NCBI GenBank assembly: GCA_031256815.1
Contig: JAIRPU010000047.1
Span: forward strand, 1 to 17,680
DNA length: 17,680 nucleotides
From: Spirochaetaceae bacterium
GTDB taxonomy: Bacteria > Spirochaetota > Spirochaetia > Treponematales > Breznakiellaceae
Direction of reading: 5' to 3'
The notes beneath the pieces were generated by a model. It did no database searches. It was not told the DNA's origin and was given only the letters and a program-made list of their open reading frames with translations. Below are positions 6,856-14,332 of this stretch, piece after piece (within the stretch, counting starts at the first letter, position 1; each line of letters starts with the position of its first letter). Both the position numbers and the translations under genes were made by a program.

Positions 6856-7929
6856 ATGAATTATCCAAAAACAATGCGGGCTGTGGTTGCCTACAGCCCA
6901 ACCGATTACCGGTTTGAAAAAGCGTATCCGTCGCCGGAATGCGGCCCTGACGACATAATTGTTAAAGTTGAAGGCTGCGGGATTTGTGCGGGCGATTTAA
7001 AGTGCAAGCACGGCGCTCCCATGTTCTGGGGCGATAAGATTCAGCCGGCATGGGTTAAAGCGCCGTTTATTCCCGGACATGAGTTTTTGGGAACTATAGT
7101 CGAAATGGGCGCAAATGTTAAAAACTGGCAGCTCGGCGACCGTGTAACAGCCGACCAGATTGTCCCCTGCGGAGAGTGCAGATTTTGCAAAAGCGGCAAG
7201 TATTGGATGTGCCAGCCGCACGATATGCTTGGTTTTCAGGGGAAAAACAACGGCGGCATGGCGGAGTATGTTCGCTATCCAAAAACCTGCCACATTCATA
7301 AGGTGCCTAAAAATCTGTCTTTGGAAAAAGCGCTTTTGATTGAACCTTATGCCTGTTCAAAACACGCCGTAGACCGCGCGGAAATTCAATGCGATGATAT
7401 TGTTGTAATTTCAGGCGCAGGGACGCTTGGACTTGGTATGGTAACATACGCTGCCTTAAAGCACCCAAAAGCGCTTGTTTCACTTGATATGTCGGACGAA
7501 AGGCTTGCCAAAGCAAAAGAATTTGGCGCTACACATACCTTTAATCCCTCAAAAATTGATGTAATTGCCGAAATAAATAAAATGACAGATAATTATGGCT
7601 GCGATACATATATCGAAGCTACAGGGCATCCTTCAAGCGTTATTCAGGGTTTAAGCATAATCCGCAAACTGGGTGTTTTTGTTGAATTTAGCGTATTCGG
7701 TTCTGACACTACAGTTGACTGGTCTATTATTGGCGACAGAAAAGAGCTTGATATTCGCGGTTCTCATTTAAGCCCATATTGTTTTCCTTTCGTTATTGAT
7801 GGAATTAACAGTGGAGCGTTAAAAACCAATGGCGTACTTAAAACAACTTTTAAACTTGAAGAATGGGAAAAAGCTTTTGATTATGCAAGCGGCAAATATG
7901 GCGATTTTAAGATTGGTTTGGTTCCATAG
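6856..7929 (+). CDS. Zinc-dependent medium-chain dehydrogenase, probable polyol dehydrogenase
   Basis: This 357-residue cytoplasmic protein oxidises an alcohol with NAD(P). The catalytic zinc ligands are visible as Cys44 (GICAGD), His75 and Glu76 (PGHE). The structural zinc is held by Cys105, Cys108, Cys111 and Cys119. The Rossmann motif is GAGTLG near residue 191, and the Asp ending the second strand (SLDMSD) favours NAD over NADP. The insert HGAPMFWGDK before the zinc site resembles, from memory, erythritol/threitol dehydrogenases, while the wider family includes threonine and sorbitol dehydrogenases. It is coupled to ATPase 2 by a 2-bp gap, with AAGGAG inside the upstream gene. It probably acts on the imported solute; the substrate is inference. 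Confidence 0.85.
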   Translation: MNYPKTMRAVVAYSPTDYRFEKAYPSPECGPDDIIVKVEGCGICAGDLKCKHGAPMFWGDKIQPAWVKAPFIPGHEFLGTIVEMGANVKNWQLGDRVTADQIVPCGECRFCKSGKYWMCQPHDMLGFQGKNNGGMAEYVRYPKTCHIHKVPKNLSLEKALLIEPYACSKHAVDRAEIQCDDIVVISGAGTLGLGMVTYAALKHPKALVSLDMSDERLAKAKEFGATHTFNPSKIDVIAEINKMTDNYGCDTYIEATGHPSSVIQGLSIIRKLGVFVEFSVFGSDTTVDWSIIGDRKELDIRGSHLSPYCFPFVIDGINSGALKTNGVLKTTFKLEEWEKAFDYASGKYGDFKIGLVP

Positions 7930-7994
7930 GCATTTACGGGGTTAAGTTGCCTTTACTTCTATCCCTGGCAAAACGCTGTTATTGTTCAATGTTT

Positions 7995-8028
7995 TATAAT
8001 TTTGCGCCTGCCTGCTTTCGGCAGGCGC
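7995..8028 (+). promoter_or_regulatory. TATAAT box and GC-rich hairpin before the next gene
   Basis: TATAAT at 7995-8000 is a perfect -10, but I see no good -35 at the right distance. Directly after it GCGCCTGCC (8004-8012) pairs with GGCAGGCGC (8020-8028) over 9 bp. No T run follows. The hairpin may end the transporter operon without a U tract, or sit in the leader of the next gene. Confidence 0.4.
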
Positions 8029-8086
8029 GCTATCTTGATATTAACGAAATAATAAAAACCGCGTGGAACTGGGAGCAAAAACAAAA

Positions 8087-9817
8087 ATGACTATGGCACA
8101 GGATAAATACGGCGTTTTTGACCATCTTGTGTCCGGGCTTCCCGGTGAAGAAAAAAAGCGGCTTTTGGAAAAAATAAAAAAAACGGCGCTGGTTTCCGGA
8201 GAACCGCTTGTTGACGAAAAACAACGCATCGTTCCCAAAGGAGTAGATGAGCGCTATGCAAAGCTTTCTCTTTTTACAAAGTTTTTGTATTGGATTATAG
8301 GGCTTTTTACCGGACGTCAGACTATAGATATATATATTAATTCACTTGTTGTAAGTGAAGGCAGGTCGATAAACGAAAAATATCCTGGAATGTTTGACTA
8401 CGAAGAAAACCTGCTTAAAAGCGGCTTTAAACATGAAATTCAAAATTTAAAAGAAGCGGCGCGTTTTTTTTATGCCGTGCTGGATTCCAGCGTGCAGCAC
8501 GACCGAGGCGCGTTTTTTGGTTATCTTGTATCGTTACAGGCGCCGGATTTGCACAAGAGCCTTGTAGAAGGCACCGACCCGGAACGTATCTCAATAATTC
8601 AACCTGATGATTCAGATGTAAAACTTCGCACCTGCGCGCTTGAATTTATAGAGCAAAGAATAAACGGCATTGAAGATTCTGCGCGAAGGGTGCTTTATGA
8701 AAATTCCAGAACGCTTATTATTACAAAAGCACTGGCTTCATTTTTATACGACAGGCTGATAATGTCTTTTACACAAAAAGGCGGAGAAGAAACAGCCTAT
8801 TGTCCCGCAAATATTGTATTTGCACAGCTTTGCGAACTTACAAATATTTTATTTTCGCTTAAGGTACCTTCGCTTGACGTGCTTTCCGCGCTGTTTTTAT
8901 TTTCCATGGAAAAAATTCATGGTGAATCTTATAATCAGGATGAAGAACTGCAAAAATTCTTAAACCATGCGGAAAAATCAATTTTGGTTATTCGTAATTT
9001 TAACAGAAACGTACCGCTGCTTTCCATTATCCGCTGTACCTCGCGCAATTTTTTGTGGGAGCCGCTGGAAATTTCCGGCGGGGAAGACTGGTTTAATACA
9101 TATAAAAATTATTGGATTTCTCTTACAAACAAACGGTTTTATGAATGGATACGCGAAAAACATAATGCCGAACTTACGATGAGTCTTGAACATTATTTTA
9201 AAGGTATGTTGATGGAAGAAATTGACAATGCCTGGTCAGAAAAAAACGATACCGGCATACCGGTTAATGATGTGCTTGCGCTTTCTTTTATATTAAGCTT
9301 TCATAAATTAATTTTTATGAATGAAATAAATATTATTATGCGTCCTATTCTATTGGATGGTGAATTTTATAAAAAAGAAAACCGTATTGAATTCATTGAA
9401 GCATATAATATCGTTATTAAATTAGACGATACAATTAAAAATTTTAACAGCGCCATTGGACGTGGAGGCGAGTTTGGCCAGATATGGCAGCAAATAGAAG
9501 GCGATATGCAGTCTGTTCCGGTGCGCCGGCGTAAAACACAATCTCTTTTGGACCAGGTAAACCAGGCGTCTTTTAAAATTGTGTCCGATGCTCAAAATGC
9601 GCTAATTTCTACAAAAAATGTACTCTGCGGAATTCTTGAACATGGCGATAACGCAAAATACGATACAATTTCAAACTATGCGCAGCTTGCAGGAAAGGGA
9701 AACGGCTTTTCTGAAAGTATAAAAAAATCAGTGCATCTTATTAAAGAAGCGCTGGAAATTTTAAATCGTATAAATGAATTAAACAGCGAAGAAGCTCAAA
9801 ATAATATGCTATCTTAA
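8087..9817 (+). CDS. Spirochaete protein of unknown function, probable DUF5312 family
   Basis: This protein of about 576 residues is mostly helical and acidic to neutral. The opening FDHLVSGLPGEEKKRLLEKI resembles what I remember of DUF5312, a family confined to spirochaetes with no known function; this assignment is from memory. A hydrophobic patch at about residues 52-68 (LFTKFLYWIIGLF) could associate with membrane; there is no signal peptide. The start is set at ATG 8087 because GGGAG (8071-8075) precedes it by 11 nt; an in-frame GTG at 8063 lacks a binding site. Its last 9 bp overlap the end of the convergent HDOD gene. I see no catalytic motif. Confidence 0.7.
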   Translation: MTMAQDKYGVFDHLVSGLPGEEKKRLLEKIKKTALVSGEPLVDEKQRIVPKGVDERYAKLSLFTKFLYWIIGLFTGRQTIDIYINSLVVSEGRSINEKYPGMFDYEENLLKSGFKHEIQNLKEAARFFYAVLDSSVQHDRGAFFGYLVSLQAPDLHKSLVEGTDPERISIIQPDDSDVKLRTCALEFIEQRINGIEDSARRVLYENSRTLIITKALASFLYDRLIMSFTQKGGEETAYCPANIVFAQLCELTNILFSLKVPSLDVLSALFLFSMEKIHGESYNQDEELQKFLNHAEKSILVIRNFNRNVPLLSIIRCTSRNFLWEPLEISGGEDWFNTYKNYWISLTNKRFYEWIREKHNAELTMSLEHYFKGMLMEEIDNAWSEKNDTGIPVNDVLALSFILSFHKLIFMNEINIIMRPILLDGEFYKKENRIEFIEAYNIVIKLDDTIKNFNSAIGRGGEFGQIWQQIEGDMQSVPVRRRKTQSLLDQVNQASFKIVSDAQNALISTKNVLCGILEHGDNAKYDTISNYAQLAGKGNGFSESIKKSVHLIKEALEILNRINELNSEEAQNNMLS

Positions 9818-11308
9818 TCCGACTTCCCGCTTAAAGCCCTGCGAAAATTTCTGTATTATAATTTCAACCTGTTTTTTACTGGTAAGTCCAAAACCGGCAA
9901 GCACAGTGGGTTCAAGCAGCTCATAGCCTTCTCTGCTTTCTTCAATTTGGCAAAACATATTGGCAAGATATATTGCGTCAACAAGCGGCCTGAATTGAAC
10001 CGGCGCAGCTAAAGGGTCGTGATGAAACCTTATTCCACACACAAGCATCTGCGGAAAATTCCATTTTTCGGCTATAAGAGCGCCAATTTCCGCATGATTC
10101 ATTCCGGCGGATACATATTCAAACGTAACTTCCGGTATGCCTTTTTGGTCGCAGAACAGCTTTATTTTGTTGGAAAAATCATTGACGCTGGAAAAAAAAA
10201 CAATTTTACCCATGTCATGCAACATTCCGCCAACATACGCATCATCGAGAATAAGCTTGTTCTTTCCAAAATTACGCACAAGATTGTATGTATAAAACGC
10301 AGTTTTGTAACTGTGATTCCATAAATTTTTTTTTTCTTTTGTTTCATTGCCAAGAATTTTTTGCGTACCGTAAGAATAAAGCAGGTTTCTAATTCCCTTT
10401 ATGCCAAGTATTTTTATTGCGTCAGAAATACTATCAACTTTTTTGGATAACATATATTGGGCAGAGTTTACTATTTTAATTATATCCGCCGTCATTGCAG
10501 GGTCAATGGATATTTTTTTTGCTATGGCGCTCATTTCGGAATTTGGGTCGGAAGCCAGTTTTTGCACACTCATTATATTTTCCGGAAACTGCGGAAGCGA
10601 GTTTACAGAGTCTACAATAGTGTTTGTAAGGTCGGTAACATTGTTTATTTTTGTTTTATCCAGAGGGATTCGCAGCTTGGCCATGGTTTCCATTTCGGAC
10701 GCGGATATTTCAAAACATTCTTCGTCCAGTCCCATCTTTTTTAGCATTAAAACAAGCACAACAAGCCCAAGCCCCGCGCCTTCCGAACTGTCCAGCACCT
10801 GCGAAAAAGCATCTTCCAGACTGTTGTATTTGCGTGAACGGGCAAGCTTATCGTGAATTCGCATTAACTCAATTTTTGATACAACAACATTATTCCGCAC
10901 TTCAATAACAATGGAATCTTTTTCGTATTTATAAATAACTTTAATATAAAACCCTTTGTCGCGCTGAATCTGCAGATAATATTCCATGTTATCCAGCGTA
11001 TCTTTTTTAAAATTTATCATGCCTTCTCGATATTCGTCCGGGTCTTCTATATTAAGATGTTTTTCCAAAAAATAAACACGCTTTGTATTCGCTTTTTTTG
11101 CATTTATAGCCAGCTCCTGAACGCAGTATTCAAGATAATCGCGCAGGGATTCATGCCCGGAACACTTAAGAAAAACCCCCAGAACCTGTCCCATATAAAC
11201 TTCTAAATCGTGCGGTAGAGTGTAAGTGGTTATGGTTACCGGTGTGCCGGTTTTTACAGACTGCTGTATTTTGGCCTCGTCTACAACAAATCCAATCCCT
11301 TCGGTCAT
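9809..11308 (-). CDS. GHKL-type ATPase-like domain fused to an HDOD domain
   Basis: This 499-residue protein probably acts in signalling. Residues about 50-215 look like a histidine-kinase-type ATP-binding fold: an N-box-like QELAINAKKA (65-74) and a glycine-rich lid SSEGAGLGL (174-182). There is no phosphoacceptor His domain. Residues about 235-430 are an HDOD domain. Unlike many HDOD proteins it keeps metal-type residues: His332, His364-Asp365 in LHDMGK, His405 and His429-His430. It could therefore bind metal or a nucleotide, though catalysis is unproven. The ATG at 11308 follows GAGG with good spacing. It is convergent with, and overlaps by 9 bp, the unknown spirochaete gene. Confidence 0.8.
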   Translation of the reverse strand: MTEGIGFVVDEAKIQQSVKTGTPVTITTYTLPHDLEVYMGQVLGVFLKCSGHESLRDYLEYCVQELAINAKKANTKRVYFLEKHLNIEDPDEYREGMINFKKDTLDNMEYYLQIQRDKGFYIKVIYKYEKDSIVIEVRNNVVVSKIELMRIHDKLARSRKYNSLEDAFSQVLDSSEGAGLGLVVLVLMLKKMGLDEECFEISASEMETMAKLRIPLDKTKINNVTDLTNTIVDSVNSLPQFPENIMSVQKLASDPNSEMSAIAKKISIDPAMTADIIKIVNSAQYMLSKKVDSISDAIKILGIKGIRNLLYSYGTQKILGNETKEKKNLWNHSYKTAFYTYNLVRNFGKNKLILDDAYVGGMLHDMGKIVFFSSVNDFSNKIKLFCDQKGIPEVTFEYVSAGMNHAEIGALIAEKWNFPQMLVCGIRFHHDPLAAPVQFRPLVDAIYLANMFCQIEESREGYELLEPTVLAGFGLTSKKQVEIIIQKFSQGFKREVGLR

Positions 11309-11335
11309 GCTTTTCCTCGTAAAAGATATTATTTC

Positions 11336-11365
11336 ATTTTAACACAGTATTTATATTTTATTCAA
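11336..11365 (-). promoter_or_regulatory. Promoter of the HDOD gene
   Basis: Read on the minus strand, TTGAAT (11360-11365) and TAAAAT (11336-11341, 5 of 6) are separated by 18 bp. The predicted transcript starts near 11329 and has a leader of about 20 nt holding GAGG. Confidence 0.55.
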
Positions 11366-11380
11366 GCGCTATGCGCGCTT
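11364..11380. other. Small GC palindrome between zinc-protein and HDOD genes
   Basis: AAGCGC (11364-11369) pairs with GCGCTT (11375-11380) around a 5-nt loop. It lies just after the stop of the zinc-binding protein gene and touches the HDOD promoter -35. No T run follows, so termination is uncertain. Confidence 0.4.
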
Positions 11381-11385
11381 TCACG

Positions 11386-11886
11386 TTAATTGGCAGAATG
11401 ACGGCCACTGCGGCAATGCGGGCAGCCTACAATGTGAACATGCGACTTATCACGTTTTACAAATATACGCGCTGTAAGATAGTCGCTTAACGAAAGTTCC
11501 GCGCCGCAAACCGGACATTCGCGCTTGCGCCCCCCTTCGTAACAACAGTAAAAGCAGCCGGAAATATGAAGCAAACGGTCGTTACGTTCAGTTGGCGGAA
11601 AAATTTTAGAACGTACAGATTCTCCATGCTCGAATTTTGCCGCGCAGACAGGACAGGTATGAGGGTCGCCGCGCTTTCCCTCATTAACTTCAAAGTTTCC
11701 AGAATTGCCGGATTTTTTCTTTTTTTTTGATGCGCTTTCTTTTGATTCACCATGTTCCGCACACATATTTCCGGACGATTTGGCGTGGTTCTTTGAAAAA
11801 ACCGAAGGGGCAAAGTATTTAAGTAAAAATAACAGCAAGACGGCAAGGATAAACGATGCTACTGCAATACTGGTTAGTAAAAACAA
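11386..11886 (-). CDS. Membrane-anchored protein with duplicated Cys4 zinc-binding module
   Basis: This is a 166-residue protein of unknown function. Residues 4-24 are one hydrophobic segment (anchor). A polar linker with a run of five Lys follows to about residue 75, then two copies of a module CPVC...IF...HI-GC--C. Copy one uses Cys78, Cys81, Cys111 and Cys114, and copy two uses Cys124, Cys127, Cys155 and Cys158. Each can hold one zinc. The similar spacing (30 and 28 residues) shows internal duplication. The start is a TTG at 11886, since a stop lies 21 bp upstream and no ATG occurs before residue 41; only a weak GGGG precedes it. It begins 23 nt after tRNA-Cys on the same strand and is probably co-transcribed. 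Confidence 0.7.
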   Translation of the reverse strand: MFLLTSIAVASFILAVLLLFLLKYFAPSVFSKNHAKSSGNMCAEHGESKESASKKKKKSGNSGNFEVNEGKRGDPHTCPVCAAKFEHGESVRSKIFPPTERNDRLLHISGCFYCCYEGGRKRECPVCGAELSLSDYLTARIFVKRDKSHVHIVGCPHCRSGRHSAN

Positions 11887-11909
11887 CCGTTTGACCCCAT
11901 TTCGCTAAA

Positions 11910-11981
11910 AGGCGCCGGTGCGAATCGAACGCACGCATAAAGGTTTTGCAGACCTCTCCCTTACCGCTTGGGTACGGCGCC
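11910..11981 (-). tRNA. tRNA-Cys, anticodon GCA
   Basis: The 72-nt minus-strand sequence folds as a full cloverleaf. The 7-bp acceptor pairs GGCGCCG with CGGCGCC. The anticodon loop CTGCAAA has GCA at plus positions 11947-11949. The T arm carries GTTCGATTC. The discriminator base is U, the identity base of tRNA-Cys. No CCA is encoded, so it must be added after transcription. Confidence 0.95.
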
Positions 11982-11989
11982 ATGATATT

Positions 11990-12018
11990 AGTATCATTTA
12001 AATTGTTTTTTTAGTCAA
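11990..12018 (-). promoter_or_regulatory. Promoter of tRNA-Cys and the zinc-protein gene
   Basis: On the minus strand TTGACT (12013-12018) and GATACT (11990-11995, 4 of 6) are exactly 17 bp apart. The predicted start near 11983 lies only 2 bp before the tRNA 5' end. ATGATA/TATCAT (11982-11987/11992-11997) form a palindrome over the start region. Confidence 0.6.
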
Positions 12019-12061
12019 GATATATGTAAATTCAGAATTGCCGGCAGAGCGTACAAACTTC

Positions 12062-12090
12062 TTGCGTATTTTTTAATTCTGTTGTAGAAT
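12062..12090 (+). promoter_or_regulatory. Promoter of the ferredoxin gene
   Basis: TTGCGT (12062-12067) and TAGAAT (12085-12090, 5 of 6) are 17 bp apart, giving a transcript start near 12097 and a leader of about 50 nt. Confidence 0.55.
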
Positions 12091-12120
12091 TGCAATGAGT
12101 CTGTTCTTGGTTTTTGCAGG

Positions 12121-12137
12121 CTTAAATTTTATTTAAG
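12121..12137 (+). promoter_or_regulatory. Hairpin directly upstream of the ferredoxin ribosome binding site
   Basis: CTTAAAT (12121-12127) and ATTTAAG (12131-12137) are perfect 7-bp arms with a TTT loop, one base before GAGG (12139-12142). The stem is AT-rich and weak. It might tune ribosome access or stabilise the short message. Confidence 0.4.
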
Positions 12138-12148
12138 TGAGGTATTAT

Positions 12149-12322
12149 ATGGCGTATCAGATTAAAGCGGATGATTGTTCCAACTGCGGCGCGTGTGAAG
12201 ATGCATGCCCCTGCGAAGCAATCAGCGAAAAAGACGGAGCCAGAGTAATCGACGCGGAAAAGTGTAGCGATTGTGGAACTTGCGAAGCGGAATGTCCATC
12301 GGAGGCCATTTCTCAGGGCTAA
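12149..12322 (+). CDS. 2[4Fe-4S] ferredoxin
   Basis: This 57-residue cytoplasmic electron carrier is of clostridial type. Two CxxCxxCxxxCP motifs are complete: Cys10, Cys13, Cys16, Cys20 and Cys39, Cys42, Cys45, Cys49. Each cluster takes three cysteines from one motif and the fourth from the other, so two [4Fe-4S] clusters are expected. An extra Cys22 follows the first motif. The length is typical. ATG 12149 follows GAGG by 6 nt; an in-frame GTG at 12137 overlaps that site and is rejected. Partners in anaerobes are typically pyruvate:ferredoxin oxidoreductase or hydrogenase, neither present here. A strong terminator begins 36 bp after the stop. Confidence 0.93.
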   Translation: MAYQIKADDCSNCGACEDACPCEAISEKDGARVIDAEKCSDCGTCEAECPSEAISQG

Positions 12323-12340
12323 GCCCGCGCTTAAAACGCT

Positions 12341-13309
12341 ATGTTTCGAGAGGCGGTAAAGACCGGAACCTTAGTTCTGGTCTTTTTTTTATTAAACATT
12401 TGTTTTAAGCTTGACGCGCAGCCGGATAATTTAATGGCGTCGTCATTACCGGTTATTCGCAGGCTTGATTTACGTGATGTGCTTTTTAAACAATATCTTG
12501 ACGATGTAGAAGCAGGGCGCAAGGCGGTTTTTTCCCGCTACCCTGTTAAAAGTTCTATGGAACTTACCGCCGGACTTGTTATTTATTCCTATACTCCGGC
12601 TAACGGTGATGATTTGCTGCTAATAGCGGCGCGCTGTAATATCCCTTACGATACATTTGCCACGCTTAATCGCTGGCAATCGGTCCCGGCGCTTACTCAA
12701 TCTCAGAGGATACTGCTGCCTTCCATGCCTGGAATCTTTGTGCCGGAAGAGCCGCAAAATGACCTTGAAAAACTGATTTTTTCAAGCCGCGGGAACGCTC
12801 CGGGAACCCCGATTACAATTCACGCGCCTGACGGCAGTCAGCAGAGATTTCGTTTTATTCCAGGGGATAGTTTTTATCCAAACGAGCGTTTTTTCTTTCT
12901 TAACCCTGGCGTTTTCCGGTTTCCGCTTTTAAATTACAGGGTTACAAGCAATTACGGTATGAGGATAAGCCCTATTTCAGGACGCCCCAAAATGCATGGC
13001 GGGCTTGATTTGGCCGCGCCGACAGGAACGCCGGTGTTTGCCGTGCGGGAAGGCGTTGTAAGCGAAACAGGAAGTGATGCGGTTTTTGGCAAATATGTAA
13101 TAATAAAACACGAAAACGGCTGGACAAGCCTTTATGGGCATCTTTCATCAATAGAAGTAAAAAACGGCGCCAGATTAAGGCAGGGAGCGCTTATTGGAAA
13201 AGTTGGCAGCACGGGGCTTTCTACGGGGCCTCATCTTCATTTTGAATTACGCGAAAACGGCAAAGCTCAAGATCCGCGCCGCGTACTGCGGCAAAAACTG
13301 ACAAATTAA
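12341..13309 (+). CDS. LysM and M23 (LytM-type) cell-wall peptidase
   Basis: This 322-residue secreted protein probably cuts peptidoglycan cross-links. Residues 1-26 look like a signal peptide (hydrophobic LVLVFFLLNICF, ending LDA before Gln27). A LysM-like module spans about residues 80-128. The M23 domain (about 195-315) has all zinc and catalytic residues: His219, Asp223 (HGGLD), His267 (YGH), His298 and His300 (HLHFE), so an active enzyme is expected. There is no clear ribosome binding site before ATG 12341, and an intrinsic terminator overlaps codons 6-17. The next in-frame ATG (12434) would remove the signal peptide. Transcription may depend on read-through from the ferredoxin promoter. 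Confidence 0.87.
   Translation: MFREAVKTGTLVLVFFLLNICFKLDAQPDNLMASSLPVIRRLDLRDVLFKQYLDDVEAGRKAVFSRYPVKSSMELTAGLVIYSYTPANGDDLLLIAARCNIPYDTFATLNRWQSVPALTQSQRILLPSMPGIFVPEEPQNDLEKLIFSSRGNAPGTPITIHAPDGSQQRFRFIPGDSFYPNERFFFLNPGVFRFPLLNYRVTSNYGMRISPISGRPKMHGGLDLAAPTGTPVFAVREGVVSETGSDAVFGKYVIIKHENGWTSLYGHLSSIEVKNGARLRQGALIGKVGSTGLSTGPHLHFELRENGKAQDPRRVLRQKLTN
12358..12390 (+). terminator. Intrinsic terminator inside the M23 signal-peptide codons
   Basis: AAAGACCGGAAC (12358-12369) pairs with GTTCTGGTCTTT (12374-12385) over 12 bp with one G-U, around loop CTTA. A run of eight T (12383-12390) follows. It is placed well to end the ferredoxin message, yet it lies within the M23 reading frame and its T run encodes Phe-Phe of the signal peptide core. 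Confidence 0.75.
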
Positions 13310-13326
13310 TTTTTTTGTAATATAAT
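13298..13326 (+). promoter_or_regulatory. Strong promoter for the PEGA-like protein gene
   Basis: CTGACA (13298-13303, 5 of 6) and a perfect TATAAT (13321-13326) are 17 bp apart. The -35 lies in the last codons of the M23 gene. Transcription should start at about 13333, only some 5 nt before the ATG. Confidence 0.65.
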
Positions 13327-13337
13327 CGAGATTATAA

Positions 13338-14312
13338 ATGAGTAAATTTAAAATAGTTTTATGCGTATTTGCCTTCTTGTTTCCGGCTTTGATTTTTTGC
13401 GAAGATATTCGTGTTCAAATTACCGATACAAGCGAGCTTTCAAAAGACAAAAACGCGGTGGCGCAGCTTGGTTATAACGAAGCCGCTGCGGTATTTCTTG
13501 ACAAGGATACACGTTTTTTACGCGGAATTGAAATTGAACTTACTGCGCCTCAATATTGGCTTTCGCATCATGGCGCTCTTGCGATTGTTATTTATACATC
13601 ACCAAACAAGACTCCTGTAAAAGGTAATATGGAACTGGTGGCAAAGCAAATCCGCACCGATATTATAGCAAACCGGATTCAAACCGTTTATCAAATACCT
13701 GTTCGTAAAAATCACGGGCTTAGAAATACGCCTTATGCTACGGTGCTTTCCACTGTACTGCCTTCAGAGCTGCCTTTAATTGTGCGCATTATGCCTATAG
13801 CGAAAGAAATTCCGGACGAAGTTCAAAACATAAGGTTTCAACTTAATATGCGTCCAATTTTAAGTGAAGAAGGCGCCGTTAAAATCAACGTGCGTTATCC
13901 GGCAAATTTGCAAAACAAGCCATGGACAATGCTTGTTGACGACAAAATTATTGAATCTCCAAACGAAGAGCAGCTTTTACGGGAAGGCGAACATTATCTT
14001 ATGTTGATTTCCGGCGATTACCGCAACGAAAGCCGGCGTTTTGTTATTGAACGCGGAAAGAATATCGAGCTAAATATTACATTGCAGGATTTAACGCCAT
14101 TAATCTTTTTTGAAGCGCCGGATAATGCGCGCATTTTTCTTGACAATACGCGGCTTTCGCAAACTACCGTTCCAAGGCCGGTTGAACCCGGGCAGCATGA
14201 AATTAAAATTCAGGTTAGCGATTATACCATAATAAAATCGGTTTACATTCAAAAAGGCCGCACCTATCGCATAGCTTTTACCGTCGATTTGGCTGTTCTT
14301 GAAGAAGATTGA
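13338..14312 (+). CDS. Exported protein with PEGA-like C-terminal repeats
   Basis: This 324-residue protein is of unknown function. Residues 1-21 form a signal peptide (MSKFK, hydrophobic core, LIFC then Glu-Asp). The Cys has Phe before it, which does not fit a lipobox well, so lipidation is doubtful. Residues about 25-190 are beta-rich with no motif I recognise. Two PEGA-like units follow, about 192-250 and 252-318; the second has FFEAPDNARIFLDN...VEPGQHEIKIQVSDY, the usual PEGA pattern of a short strand, a loop and PG-H. PEGA domains are found on bacterial surface proteins. ATG 13338 lacks a Shine-Dalgarno within the predicted transcript. It converges on ftsA, 20 bp apart. Confidence 0.75.
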   Translation: MSKFKIVLCVFAFLFPALIFCEDIRVQITDTSELSKDKNAVAQLGYNEAAAVFLDKDTRFLRGIEIELTAPQYWLSHHGALAIVIYTSPNKTPVKGNMELVAKQIRTDIIANRIQTVYQIPVRKNHGLRNTPYATVLSTVLPSELPLIVRIMPIAKEIPDEVQNIRFQLNMRPILSEEGAVKINVRYPANLQNKPWTMLVDDKIIESPNEEQLLREGEHYLMLISGDYRNESRRFVIERGKNIELNITLQDLTPLIFFEAPDNARIFLDNTRLSQTTVPRPVEPGQHEIKIQVSDYTIIKSVYIQKGRTYRIAFTVDLAVLEED

Positions 14313-14332
14313 AAAAGTTTGCGAATAAGCTG

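Noticed and set aside
10401..10908. Plus-strand open frames of up to 151 residues opposite the HDOD gene
   Set aside because: They are antisense shadows of a well-supported coding sequence and carry no recognisable protein features.
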